This document shows positions 26,042 through 34,637 of a stretch of DNA of 64,000 bases, piece by piece; the stretch's first letter is position 1, and each line of letters begins with the position of its first letter. The position numbers were made by a program, and so were the translations under genes. Under the pieces are notes generated by a model. That model saw only the letters and a list, made by a program, of their open reading frames with translations. It searched no databases and had not been told where the DNA came from. The stretch is from Streptomyces sp. NBC_00690 (GTDB taxonomy: Bacteria > Actinomycetota > Actinomycetes > Streptomycetales > Streptomycetaceae), in NCBI RefSeq assembly GCF_036226685.1, contig NZ_CP109009.1, positions 7,343,501 through 7,407,500 on the forward strand, in the 5' to 3' direction.

Positions 26042-27843
26042 CCACCACGCCATCCACCACCTCCGGGGAACCGTCCGCAAGAGAGGCCGCCACGCCCATG
26101 CGCACTGTTGAGACCGATGTCCTCATCGTGGGCGCAGGCCCCGCCGGACTCACCGCTTCCGCACTCCTCGCACGCTCCGGCGTCGATGCCGTCACCGTCA
26201 CCAAGTACCCCGCCACGGCTCACACCCCGCGTGCACACATCACCAACCAGCGGGCGATGGAGATCTATCGCGACCTGGGCATCGAGGACCGGGTGCGCGC
26301 GGTGGCCACCCCGGGTGAGCTGATGGGCGACAACGTGTGGGCCACCAGCTTCGCCGGGCAGGAACTCGCCCGGATGAAGGCGTGGGGAACCCGGGTCGAC
26401 CGCAAGGCCGACTACGAGGCCGCCAGCCCGTGCACCATGAGCAACGTCGGACAGCACCTGTTGGAACCGCTCATCCTCGAATCCGCACGGGAGAACGGGG
26501 CGGACATCCGCTTCGGACACGAACTGCTGGACATCACCCAGGACGAGGACGCGGTGTACGGCACCGTCCTGGACCGGGCCGCGGGCGAGACCTACCGCGT
26601 CAAGGCCGGGTACGCCCTCGGCACCGACGGCGGGCGGAGCACCGTGGCCGAGCGCCTCGGGTTCTCCCTGGAGGGCGAGACCGGACTGGGCCATGCGGTC
26701 AACGTCTGGTTGGAAGCCGATCTCACGCGATATCGCGAGCACCGGCCCGGGACGTTGTTCTTCACCGTTCAGCCGGGGAAGGACTTCTGGCTGGGCGCGG
26801 GCACGTACATCTGTCTGAAGCCCTGGACCGAATGGGTGCTGATCGTCGTCTACGACCCCGCGGTGGAGCAACTCGACCTCAGCGAGGAGGCCATGCTCGC
26901 CCGGGTGCACGCCACGATCGGCGATCCCTCGGTCGAGGTGCGCATCAAGGACATCAGCCAGTGGCAGATGAACCACGTGCTCGCCCGCGAGTACCGCAAG
27001 GGACGTGTCTTCCTCGCCGGCGACGCGGCCCACCGCCATCCTCCGGCGAACGGTCTCGGTACCAACACCTCCGTCCAGGACTCTTACAACCTCGCCTGGA
27101 AGATCGCCCTGGCAGTGCGGGGCAAGGCCGGCGACGGACTTCTCGACAGCTATCACACCGAGCGGCATCCGGTCGGCCGACAGGTCGTCGACCGGGCGTT
27201 GAAGAGCGTCGGACTGGCTGCCGGGATCCCCTCCGCGCTCGGTGTCCGCGCAGGCCAGAGCGATGAGGAAGGGAAGGCGGCCCTCGCCGAGTTCTTCAGC
27301 GACAGCGAGCAGGGCCGAGAGCACAGACGCAAGCTGGAAGCGATCCTGCGGGAGAACGACTACCACTTCAACGCCCACGGCGTGGAGCTCGGCCAGCGGT
27401 ATGCGTCGAGCGCGGTGGTCCCTGACGGGACGACCGAGCCCGCGTACCTGCGTGACCCGGAACTCTTCCACCAGCCCACGACCCACCCGGGCGCCAGCTT
27501 GCCGCACGCCTGGCTGGAGCACGCGGGCGAGCGCATCTCCACCCTCGATCTCGCAGGACACGGTGACTTCGCCCTGCTCACGGGCATCGGCGGCGAGCCG
27601 TGGCTCGCCGCGGCGGAACAGGTGTCGAGCGAACTGGGCGTCGAGATAGTGCCCCGTCCCGTGGGCTACCGCCTGGCGTACGACGACGTCTACGGCGACT
27701 GGAGCCGGCTGCGGGAGGTCGACGACCGCGGCTGTCTGCTCGTCCGTCCGGACCGTCACATCGCCTGGCGTTCCCAGGACATGACCGACGATCCCGCCCA
27801 GACCCTGCGGCACGTCATGCGGCAACTACTCGGCCTCGGCTGA
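26038..27843 (+). CDS. FAD-dependent aromatic monooxygenase, copy 2 (paralog)
   Basis: A 601-residue class A hydroxylase closely similar to copy 1 over its whole length, with VGAGPAG, the DG motif TDGGRST and the GD motif LAGDAAHRHPPANG. The coupled ATG at 26038 overlaps the dioxygenase stop. The ATG at 26098 matches the paralog's N-terminus and has GAGAGG upstream, so it is a real alternative (581 residues). Codon usage is uniformly G/C-ending here, unlike the mosaic copy 1. Two paralogs suggest successive hydroxylations or two substrates. Confidence 0.92.
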   Translation: MTTTPSTTSGEPSAREAATPMRTVETDVLIVGAGPAGLTASALLARSGVDAVTVTKYPATAHTPRAHITNQRAMEIYRDLGIEDRVRAVATPGELMGDNVWATSFAGQELARMKAWGTRVDRKADYEAASPCTMSNVGQHLLEPLILESARENGADIRFGHELLDITQDEDAVYGTVLDRAAGETYRVKAGYALGTDGGRSTVAERLGFSLEGETGLGHAVNVWLEADLTRYREHRPGTLFFTVQPGKDFWLGAGTYICLKPWTEWVLIVVYDPAVEQLDLSEEAMLARVHATIGDPSVEVRIKDISQWQMNHVLAREYRKGRVFLAGDAAHRHPPANGLGTNTSVQDSYNLAWKIALAVRGKAGDGLLDSYHTERHPVGRQVVDRALKSVGLAAGIPSALGVRAGQSDEEGKAALAEFFSDSEQGREHRRKLEAILRENDYHFNAHGVELGQRYASSAVVPDGTTEPAYLRDPELFHQPTTHPGASLPHAWLEHAGERISTLDLAGHGDFALLTGIGGEPWLAAAEQVSSELGVEIVPRPVGYRLAYDDVYGDWSRLREVDDRGCLLVRPDRHIAWRSQDMTDDPAQTLRHVMRQLLGLG

Positions 27844-27863
27844 GCACCCCAAGGAGAACCAAC

Positions 27864-28367
27864 ATGGAAATCGGCCTGCTCCTCCTGCGAGTGCTCCTCG
27901 GAGCGCTCCTCTTCGGCCATGCCGCACAGAAGATGTTCGGATGGTTCCGGGGACACGGCCCCGAGGGCACCGGCGCGGTCTTCGAGACCTGGGGGTTCCG
28001 CCCAGGCAAGCCCCTGGTCCTGCTGGCCGCCGGCTGCGAGTTGACCGCGGCGGCACTGATCGTCCTCGGGCTGCTGACACCCCTGGGCGCTGCCATCGCA
28101 CTCGGCACGATGCTGGTCGCAGGCTCGGTCAATGTGTCGAAGGGACTCTGGGCCCAGAACGGCGGATACGAACTCCCGTTGGTGTACGCCGGGCTTGCAC
28201 TCGGGCTCGGATTCACCGGCCCGGGGGAGTGGTCGCTCGATCACGCACTGGGGTGGGAGGAGCTGTCCGGCGCGGGTTGGGGCGCCGCGGCTCTGGCACT
28301 CGGCCTGCTCACCGGGTTGCTCGCCGTCGCCAGGGCGGCTCGTGAGCGCCGCCGCCATGTCGGGTAA
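27864..28367 (+). CDS. DoxX-family membrane protein
   Basis: A 167-residue protein with four hydrophobic segments (about 3-20, 50-72, 75-95, 135-158). The FGHAAQKMFGWF opening and GAVFETWGFRPG loop are typical of DoxX/SURF4-like proteins. AAGGAG lies 7 nt before the ATG, 20 nt after the monooxygenase. DoxX proteins often accompany redox and aromatic-catabolism genes; the biochemical role here is unknown. Confidence 0.88.
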   Translation: MEIGLLLLRVLLGALLFGHAAQKMFGWFRGHGPEGTGAVFETWGFRPGKPLVLLAAGCELTAAALIVLGLLTPLGAAIALGTMLVAGSVNVSKGLWAQNGGYELPLVYAGLALGLGFTGPGEWSLDHALGWEELSGAGWGAAALALGLLTGLLAVARAARERRRHVG

Positions 28368-28430
28368 CCGTACGGTTCGCCGTCCCCCGCACACCACAAC
28401 TTCTCTCGCTGAACGTGAAAGGCACCACTC

Positions 28431-29147
28431 ATGATCGGATCAGGCAGTCACGTCGTCGTCATCGGCGGCACCAAAGGGCTGGGGTACGAGGTCGCCAAGG
28501 CGTGCGTCGCACGCGGTGCGCGCGTCACCATCACCGGACGCGACAAGGTATCGGTACAGGCCCGTGCCGAGGAACTCGGCCCCCTCGCCGCCGGCGCCGT
28601 CTGCGAACTCACGGACTGGAGCTCCATCAAGCAGTTGTTCGCCGAGATGGACCGTGTGGACCACCTCGTGCTCACCGCTTTGGACCGGGACTTCAACACC
28701 ATCGCCGACTTCCGCCCGGACGACTGCGCTCGTACGACCCTGATGAAGACGGTCGGCTATGCAACGGCGGTGCACGAGGCCCTGCCGAAGTTCACCGACG
28801 ATGCATCCGTGGTGATGTTCAGCGGGCTCTCGATGTGGCGTCCGGTACCGGGGTCGACCACCATCTCGATGGCCAACGCCGGCATCATCGGCCTGGTCAA
28901 CTCCCTTGCGGTGGAGGTCCCCCCGGTGCGGGTGAACGCCATCACACCGGGCATCGTCACCGGAACAGCGGCCGTGGACGACGCGGACGAGGTGCGGACC
29001 GAGTGGTTCGAAGCGATGCGCCAGCGCACCCCGGCCAAGCGCCTCCCCAGCGCGGAGGACATCGTCGAGTCGACCCTGTTCCTCCTCGAATGCCGCGGCA
29101 TCAACGGCGCCAACCTCGTTGTGGACGCGGGAATGCACCTCGCCTGA
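28431..29147 (+). CDS. Short-chain dehydrogenase-like protein with altered active site
   Basis: A 238-residue SDR-fold protein. The cofactor loop is GGTKGLG (12-18), and the closing GINGANLVVDAGM is typical of classical SDRs. A serine remains near 131/134, but the Tyr-x-x-x-Lys pair is absent: the aligned residues are Ile145 and Asn149 (ISMAN). Normal dehydrogenase chemistry is therefore doubtful. It may bind NAD(P) or a pathway intermediate, or use another mechanism. Fourth gene of the dioxygenase operon. Confidence 0.85.
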   Translation: MIGSGSHVVVIGGTKGLGYEVAKACVARGARVTITGRDKVSVQARAEELGPLAAGAVCELTDWSSIKQLFAEMDRVDHLVLTALDRDFNTIADFRPDDCARTTLMKTVGYATAVHEALPKFTDDASVVMFSGLSMWRPVPGSTTISMANAGIIGLVNSLAVEVPPVRVNAITPGIVTGTAAVDDADEVRTEWFEAMRQRTPAKRLPSAEDIVESTLFLLECRGINGANLVVDAGMHLA

Positions 29148-29211
29148 TCACGGGCACCACCGGGCGGACGTGCCGCCGACACCGATGCCTTCTCCCGAAA
29201 GGAACACCGTC

Positions 29212-29643
29212 TTGAGCGACAGCACCTCATACCCGTCTCCCCGGGCCGTAGCGGACGCCTACTTCAAACGCATGGACGCCGGACAGGACTTCCTCGACCT
29301 GTTCGCCGACGATGCGTACGTGTGCTTTCCCAAGCACACACCCGCCAGGGGCCTCCAGGAGGTCCGGGGCCTCTTCGGTGACATCTTCGTGCTCTTCCGC
29401 TCGGTGGTGCACGAGATCGCGTACTTCAACTACATCGCCCAGGGGGACTTCCTGATAGTGGAAGGGACCACGCACGGCGTCCTGGCCGACGGTACGCAGT
29501 GGCGCGCCACCGAAGGGCTCGGCGGGCGATTCTGCAATGTGTTCGAGATTCGGGACGGAAAGATCCAGCGCCTGCACATCTACTTGGACCCCGACTACGG
29601 CGATGCCGACATCGCGCGCTACCCCTGGCTCACGGCTGTCTGA
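29212..29643 (+). CDS. NTF2/SnoaL-like protein
   Basis: A 143-residue cone-fold protein (VADAYFKRMDAG, DLFADDAYVCFPKHTPARG, and a C-terminal GKIQRLHIYLDPDYG). Members bind small hydrophobic ligands and can act as isomerases, hydratases or cyclases. The TTG at 29212 is chosen because AAAGGA lies 8 nt upstream; the longer ORF upstream overlaps the SDR. Last gene of the dioxygenase operon, followed by a strong hairpin. Confidence 0.82.
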   Translation: MSDSTSYPSPRAVADAYFKRMDAGQDFLDLFADDAYVCFPKHTPARGLQEVRGLFGDIFVLFRSVVHEIAYFNYIAQGDFLIVEGTTHGVLADGTQWRATEGLGGRFCNVFEIRDGKIQRLHIYLDPDYGDADIARYPWLTAV

Positions 29644-29758
29644 CGAGCAGTCGTACGGCATGGTCCTGCTCTCGATTCCCGGTCCGGGGAGGTGAACGGG
29701 GCGTGCGTTCAGGGAGCGTGCCTCGGTCGGTGGAGCGGCCGACCGGGGGACCGCGGTG

Positions 29759-29785
29759 GGTGGGCAGCGCCGGGCGCTGCCCACC
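29759..29785. terminator. GC hairpin downstream of the dioxygenase operon
   Basis: Perfect 11-bp arms GGTGGGCAGCG (29759-29769) and CGCTGCCCACC (29775-29785) enclose a 5-nt loop, about 115 nt after the last gene. A likely transcription terminator. Confidence 0.7.
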
Positions 29786-29940
29786 GGGAGAGCCCTCGGC
29801 TGCCGTACAACCTTTGGCGTGGCTCATCCGTCCAGATGGACAAGTAGCCTTCTACCCAAGGTAGTTGGCTGCCCGTGGACGCCAGCCGTACGGAGTCCGC
29901 GCGAGTCGATGCGTCTCTCCCCTCCGCTCAAGGAGTCCCC

Positions 29941-31407
29941 GTGCGCAGACCACTGATCGCCGTCCCCGTGCTCACGGCACTGGCACTCACCCTCATTCCC
30001 ACGGCATCCGCGACGACCCCCTACCGGGGAGCGAACACCAAGTCCGTCCAGGACGACTTCAACGGCGACGGCTACCGCGATCTGGCCATCGGCGCGTCCC
30101 GAGCGGCCAATGGCACCGTGACAGGAGCGGGCGCGGTCGTGGTCCTCTACGGGTCCGCCACGTCCGTGGGCCCCGCCCGACGTTCGGTGATCACGCAGGC
30201 GAGCGCCGGAGTGCCGGGCACGGCGGAGCGTGGGGACGGTTTCGGCTCCGCAGTCGCCAGCGCCGACCTCGACCGCGACGGCTATGCCGATCTGCTGGTG
30301 GGCACCCCACAGGAAGCAGTGAGCACCCGTACGGCATCCGGTTCGCTCACCGTTGTGTGGGGCGGCCCGGGTGGACTGAAGGGCGGAGCGGACATCACCC
30401 CGCCCACCGGGTTCGGCACCGGTGACACCTACTGCGCCTTCGGAGTGAACCTGGCCACGGGCGACACCAACGGCGACGGCGCTCCCGAAGTGAGCGTTGC
30501 ATCCCTCTGTGAAGGTTCCTCGTACACCGGTCCGTTCACCCGCGCGGGAAAACCCCGCTCCAGTACGCGACTGGCAGTACCCGGAGGGGTCCGCGGGGTG
30601 GTGATGGGCGATGTGAACCGCGACGGCAAGGCCGAACGGTTCTGGCTGCCCGGTTCGGTGGCCGGTGATCTGCGAGGGCCGGTGTATCTGGACGGTGTCG
30701 GCCCGTCCGCCGGTGTCCTCACCAGACTGCCGCACGCGGACGGTCACACCGGGCAGATCGGCGATGTGAACGGTGACGGCTTCGGAGATCTGGTCACCGG
30801 GATACCCGACGACGGCTATCTCGAAGGCCAGAGTGGTGCGGCCCATCGCGGGGGAGAGGTCCAGGTCCTCCACGGCAGCGCCCGGGGCATCGTCACTACC
30901 CAACGCCCCAAGGTGTTCCACCAGGACACCGCCGGTGTCCCCGGTACGGCGGAGCACACCGACTTCTTCGGCGAGGCCCTGAGCGTGGCGGACATCAACG
31001 GTGACCGGTACGCCGATGTCGTCGTGGGCTCGTCCGGTGAGGCGGTGGGCGCACTCCCATCCGCCGGCTCGGTCGCGATACTGCGGGGCTCGGCCCGAGG
31101 GCTGACCACGGTGAAGGCCGTCGGCTACACACAGAACACGGCGGGACTGCCGGGAGCGTCCGAGCGGTACGACTTCTTCGGCTCGACGGTCCATCTCGCC
31201 GACCTGAACAGGGACGGTCGGGCGGAAACCGTCGTGGGCATCCCCGGTGAGAACGCCGACGGGTGTGTGTGGATCGCCCGCGGGACGACGTCGGGGCCCG
31301 CCGTCGGCGGTTCCGTCAATCTCTGCGGACGGCAGGTCGGCCTGACGGTGCACTCCGTGGACGCCCAGTTCGGCATCGCCATGCCCAGCGGGCACATCAC
31401 CAGTTGA
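29941..31407 (+). CDS. Secreted FG-GAP (integrin-alpha-like) repeat protein
   Basis: A 488-residue exported protein. A Sec signal (RRPLIAVPVLTALALTLIP) ends at about residue 24 after ATASA-type sequence. Seven FG-GAP blades follow, several with a calcium-binding D-x-N-x-D-G-type loop (DFNGDGYRD, DLDRDGYAD, DVNRDGKAE, DVNGDGFGD, DLNRDGRAE). The fold is a beta-propeller for extracellular binding. The GTG at 29941 has AAGGAG about 7 nt upstream. Ligand unknown, no operon partner. Confidence 0.9.
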   Translation: MRRPLIAVPVLTALALTLIPTASATTPYRGANTKSVQDDFNGDGYRDLAIGASRAANGTVTGAGAVVVLYGSATSVGPARRSVITQASAGVPGTAERGDGFGSAVASADLDRDGYADLLVGTPQEAVSTRTASGSLTVVWGGPGGLKGGADITPPTGFGTGDTYCAFGVNLATGDTNGDGAPEVSVASLCEGSSYTGPFTRAGKPRSSTRLAVPGGVRGVVMGDVNRDGKAERFWLPGSVAGDLRGPVYLDGVGPSAGVLTRLPHADGHTGQIGDVNGDGFGDLVTGIPDDGYLEGQSGAAHRGGEVQVLHGSARGIVTTQRPKVFHQDTAGVPGTAEHTDFFGEALSVADINGDRYADVVVGSSGEAVGALPSAGSVAILRGSARGLTTVKAVGYTQNTAGLPGASERYDFFGSTVHLADLNRDGRAETVVGIPGENADGCVWIARGTTSGPAVGGSVNLCGRQVGLTVHSVDAQFGIAMPSGHITS

Positions 31408-31847
31408 CCGTGCTCCTCGGAGCCGCCCGCCCAGTCGTGCGCGTCGCGCCCGGGCGGCGCCCGGGGACGCGAGCCACCGGACACTCAACGGGGGCACGGG
31501 CGGCACCGTCGATGCCGTGGTGCAGCATCCCGGCAGTGATTTCCACCGTTCTCCATTGAAGTGTCCTAAGGAATGCTAACTTTGGCGAAATCCGGCGCCA
31601 CCGCGTTGTGACTCGTCCGGCGTGAGAGGGCCCCTGTCCGTACACGCCACGACCCACCGGGGAGCCGTGCGCCTTCTGTAGTCGCATCCCACCGACGTGA
31701 AATTCAACCCCCGTCGACCGTCGCCCCCAACGACCCATCCCTGTCCGGGGAAGTGGGACGAGCGGGTTGAGTACTTGTACTCACGTCCGAGGCGGTGGCT
31801 CGGGCGACGATAGGGACCACATCGTTCAAGACCCCGAGGACCCGCAT
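31408..31847. other. 440-nt gap with a hairpin and a short AT-rich stretch
   Basis: No gene is supported. A hairpin (31422-31458) follows the FG-GAP gene. An AT-richer stretch near 31545-31590 may hold a promoter for the acyltransferase. A TTG at 31767 could extend that gene, but its codons are poor. Confidence 0.45.
31422..31458. terminator. Possible terminator after the FG-GAP gene
   Basis: GCCGCCCG (31422-31429) pairs with CGGGCGGC (31451-31458) across a 21-nt loop, 15 nt after the stop. Confidence 0.45.
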
Positions 31848-32534
31848 ATGCTCAGCCGTCTCGCCGGCACCCTGGTGCCCGTCTTCGGTCGTCTGTCGGT
31901 CACCGTCGACGCCGACACCGACTTCGCGCCGGGCAGCATCATCGCCGCCAATCACACCTCGCTGGCCGACCCCGTGGTCGTGGTCGCCGCCCTGCGCCGG
32001 TTGGGGATAGAGCCGGTCGTCATGGCCGCGGCGGGCCTTTGGCGCATACCGCTCCTCGGCCGGGCGCTCACCCGCGAGGGACACATACCTGTGTATCGGC
32101 GGGACCGTCGAGCCGCCGATGCCTTGGACGGTGCCGCCGACGCCCTGGCCCGGGGCCGCATCGTCCTGATCTACGGTGAAGGCGGTCTGCCGCGCCGCAG
32201 GGACGTCGCGGAAGCCGCCCCGGAGCCCTTCCGCAGTGGACTGGCCCGGCTTGTGCAGCGCACCGGAGCCCCGATCATCCCCCTCGGGCAAGCGGGTGCC
32301 CGACGGATCACCTCGGGAAGCCGGCTGAAGCAGATCGCCGGAGCGATCACCGCACCCCTGCGCCGACCTGCGCTCCATGTTCACATCGGGGCGTCCGTCC
32401 TCAAGTCGGACGAGCACCCTTTCCCCACCGCGCGTGCCCACGAAGCGGTCACCTCCGCCTGGCGAACGGCAGCCGCACATCTCGACGAACCGGCCGCACG
32501 GACGAAATCGAGCCTTGACCTCAATCAAACTTGA
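31848..32534 (+). CDS. 1-acylglycerol-3-phosphate acyltransferase-like protein (PlsC family)
   Basis: A 228-residue membrane-associated acyltransferase. The catalytic H-x4-D motif is NHTSLAD (His36-Asp41). The substrate-binding block is present as IYGEGGLPRR, where FPEGTR is usual, and LVQRTGAPIIPLG completes the set. The ATG at 31848 with GAGG upstream is preferred over a TTG 27 codons earlier. Its last codons overlap the SoxR-type promoter of the next gene, so the two genes need not be co-regulated. Substrate may be phospholipid or another acyl acceptor. Confidence 0.88.
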   Translation: MLSRLAGTLVPVFGRLSVTVDADTDFAPGSIIAANHTSLADPVVVVAALRRLGIEPVVMAAAGLWRIPLLGRALTREGHIPVYRRDRRAADALDGAADALARGRIVLIYGEGGLPRRRDVAEAAPEPFRSGLARLVQRTGAPIIPLGQAGARRITSGSRLKQIAGAITAPLRRPALHVHIGASVLKSDEHPFPTARAHEAVTSAWRTAAAHLDEPAARTKSSLDLNQT

Positions 32535-32545
32535 GGTTCTATCTT
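32515..32545 (+). promoter_or_regulatory. SoxR-type box in a 19-bp-spaced promoter
   Basis: The 18-bp dyad CCTCAATCAAACTTGAGG (32519-32536) has the same half-sites and spacing as the SoxR box. It lies between a TTGACC -35 (32515-32520) and a TATCTT -10 (32540-32545) separated by 19 nt, the long spacing used by MerR-family activators. The predicted transcript starts at or next to the ATG at 32553. Confidence 0.8.
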
Positions 32546-32552
32546 CGTGCTC

Positions 32553-34448
32553 ATGAGCATCGAAGTCACCGCTTGGACACAGGTCCAGTCCGTCGTTAAC
32601 GCCCAGCAGGAACGGCGTCCCTTCGCCCGAGCCACCCTGCGCCGCATCGCCGCCTTCGCCCGTCCGCACCGCAGCCGCATCCTCCAGTTCGTGCTGCTCA
32701 GCGTCCTCACCGCACTGCTCGCGGTGGCCACACCCGTGCTGGCCGGACGCGTCGTCAACGTCATCGTCTCCGGTGGCGAATCGAGAATCGTCATCCAACT
32801 CGCTCTGCTCATCGCGGTGATAGCGGTCGCCGAAGCCGCCCTCGGCCTGGTGGAACGCTGGCTCTCCGCCACCCTCGGCGAGGGATTGATCCTCGATCTG
32901 CGACGCGCCGTCTTCGACCACGTACAACGGATGCCCGTCGCCTTCTTCACCCGCACCCGCACCGGCGCGCTCGTCAGCCGGCTCAACAACGATGTGATCG
33001 GAGCCCAACGGGCCTTCAGCAACACCCTGTCCAGTGTGGTGAGCGACCTGGTCACCCTGGTGCTCACCCTCGTCGTCATGCTCACCCTGTCCTGGCAGAT
33101 CACCCTGCTTGCGCTGGTCCTGCTGCCGGTGTTCGTGGTGCCCGCTCGACTGATGGGCACCCGGATGGCACGGCTACGGCGTGAGGCGTCCCAACTGGAC
33201 GCGGCCATGGGCACCCGGATGACCGAGCGGTTCTCCGCACCGGGCGCAACCCTGGTCAAGCTGTTCGGACGGCCGGGAGATGAGTCGAGGGAGTTCGCCG
33301 CCCGGGCGGATCGGGTGCGTGACATCGGCGTCCGCACCTCCCTCGCCTACTCCGCCTTCGTCACCGCGCTCACCCTGGTCTCCGCCCTCGCCCTGGCGCT
33401 CGTCTACGGCCTCGGTGGCTACTACGCCCTGCGCGGCAGCCTGGAACCCGGCGCCGTCGTCTCCCTCGCACTGCTCCTGACCCGGCTGTACGCACCCCTG
33501 ACGACCCTGGCCGGTGCACGCGTCGAGGTGATGAGCGCACTGGTCAGCTTTGAGCGGGTCTTCGAGGTCCTCGACCTCAAGCCGCTGATCGAAGAGAAGA
33601 CGGACGCACGGCCGGTGCCCGAGGGACCGGTGGCGGTGGAGTTCCACGATGTGCGGTTCAGCTACCCCGCCGCGGACAAGGTGTCCCTCGCATCGCTGGA
33701 GGAGACCGCCGCTCTCGACACCCGAGGCGGCGAAGAGGTCCTGCGGGGGATCTCCTTCCGGGTGGAGCCGGGGCAGACCGTGGCCCTCGTCGGTTCCTCC
33801 GGGGCGGGCAAGTCCACCCTGGCCAGTCTGTTGCCCCGGCTGTACGACGTGGACGAAGGCGCGGTCCGCATCGGTGGGATCGACGTGCGCGACCTCTCGG
33901 CCGAATCCCTGCGCTCCACCCTGGGCATGGTGACCCAGGACGGGCACCTCTTCCATGAATCCGTGCGCGACAATCTGCTTCTCGCCCGGCCCGGGGCGTC
34001 CGAGGACGACCTGTGGGACGCACTGCGCCGCGCCCGGCTCGACGAGTTGGTACGGGCGCTGCCCGAGGGCCTCGACACGATCGTGGGGGAGCGTGGCTAC
34101 CGACTGTCGGGCGGTGAGCGCCAGCGGATGACGATCGCCCGGCTGCTGCTGGCCAGGCAGCGCGTCGTCATCCTCGACGAGGCCACCGCCCATCTCGACA
34201 ACACCTCGGAAGCGGCGGTGCAGGCGGCGCTCGCCGAAGCCCTGGAGGACCGGACCGCCGTGGTGATCGCCCACCGGTTGTCGACGGTACGCGCTGCGGA
34301 TCTGATCCTGGTCGTGGAGGGAGGGCGCGTCGTCGAACGCGGCACCCATGAGAGTCTGTTGGCACTGGAGGGCCGGTATGCGGAGCTGTACCGGACACAG
34401 TTCGCCGAGTCCGGGGAGCGGTCAGCCGGATCCCGTGCACTCGTGTGA
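32553..34448 (+). CDS. Homodimer-type multidrug ABC exporter (TMD-NBD), SoxR-box controlled
   Basis: A 631-residue MsbA/LmrA-type exporter. Six helices lie at about residues 35-310. The ATPase domain has GSSGAGKST, LSGGERQR, VILDEATAHLD and AHRLSTV all intact, unlike the divergent pair at 11.9-15.4 kb. The ATG at 32553 is preferred because the SoxR-type promoter would start transcription there (leaderless mRNA); GTG at 32547 is the alternative. SoxR in Streptomyces is known to activate an ABC exporter gene in response to redox-active metabolites, and this gene fits that role. Confidence 0.92.
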   Translation: MSIEVTAWTQVQSVVNAQQERRPFARATLRRIAAFARPHRSRILQFVLLSVLTALLAVATPVLAGRVVNVIVSGGESRIVIQLALLIAVIAVAEAALGLVERWLSATLGEGLILDLRRAVFDHVQRMPVAFFTRTRTGALVSRLNNDVIGAQRAFSNTLSSVVSDLVTLVLTLVVMLTLSWQITLLALVLLPVFVVPARLMGTRMARLRREASQLDAAMGTRMTERFSAPGATLVKLFGRPGDESREFAARADRVRDIGVRTSLAYSAFVTALTLVSALALALVYGLGGYYALRGSLEPGAVVSLALLLTRLYAPLTTLAGARVEVMSALVSFERVFEVLDLKPLIEEKTDARPVPEGPVAVEFHDVRFSYPAADKVSLASLEETAALDTRGGEEVLRGISFRVEPGQTVALVGSSGAGKSTLASLLPRLYDVDEGAVRIGGIDVRDLSAESLRSTLGMVTQDGHLFHESVRDNLLLARPGASEDDLWDALRRARLDELVRALPEGLDTIVGERGYRLSGGERQRMTIARLLLARQRVVILDEATAHLDNTSEAAVQAALAEALEDRTAVVIAHRLSTVRAADLILVVEGGRVVERGTHESLLALEGRYAELYRTQFAESGERSAGSRALV

Positions 34449-34452
34449 CGAG

Positions 34453-34514
34453 GTGTGGCAGCCCTTCGCACCCCCGGTCCGAGGTCCATGGCCGGCGGTG
34501 CGAAGGGCTGCCAC
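34453..34514. terminator. Perfect 19-bp inverted repeat between convergent genes
   Basis: TGTGGCAGCCCTTCGCACC (34453-34471) is exactly complementary to 34496-34514, with a 24-nt loop. It begins 5 nt after the exporter stop and lies before the convergent nucleotidyltransferase gene. A bidirectional terminator is the simplest reading. Confidence 0.75.
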
Positions 34515-34637
34515 ATCGCCGTCCAGCTGCGGTGTGGTGCACCACCGAGTCGTCCGGCGGCCTCCGACCCCAGTCCCCGGGCACAGCCCGTGCGCCCCGT
34601 CATCGCTCGTGTCCCCACCTCGGACGAAGACGCTCGA

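Noticed and set aside
25882..27825. 647-codon minus-strand ORF opposite monooxygenase copy 2
   Set aside because: It is a mirror frame of a strongly G/C-ending gene and has no motif of its own.
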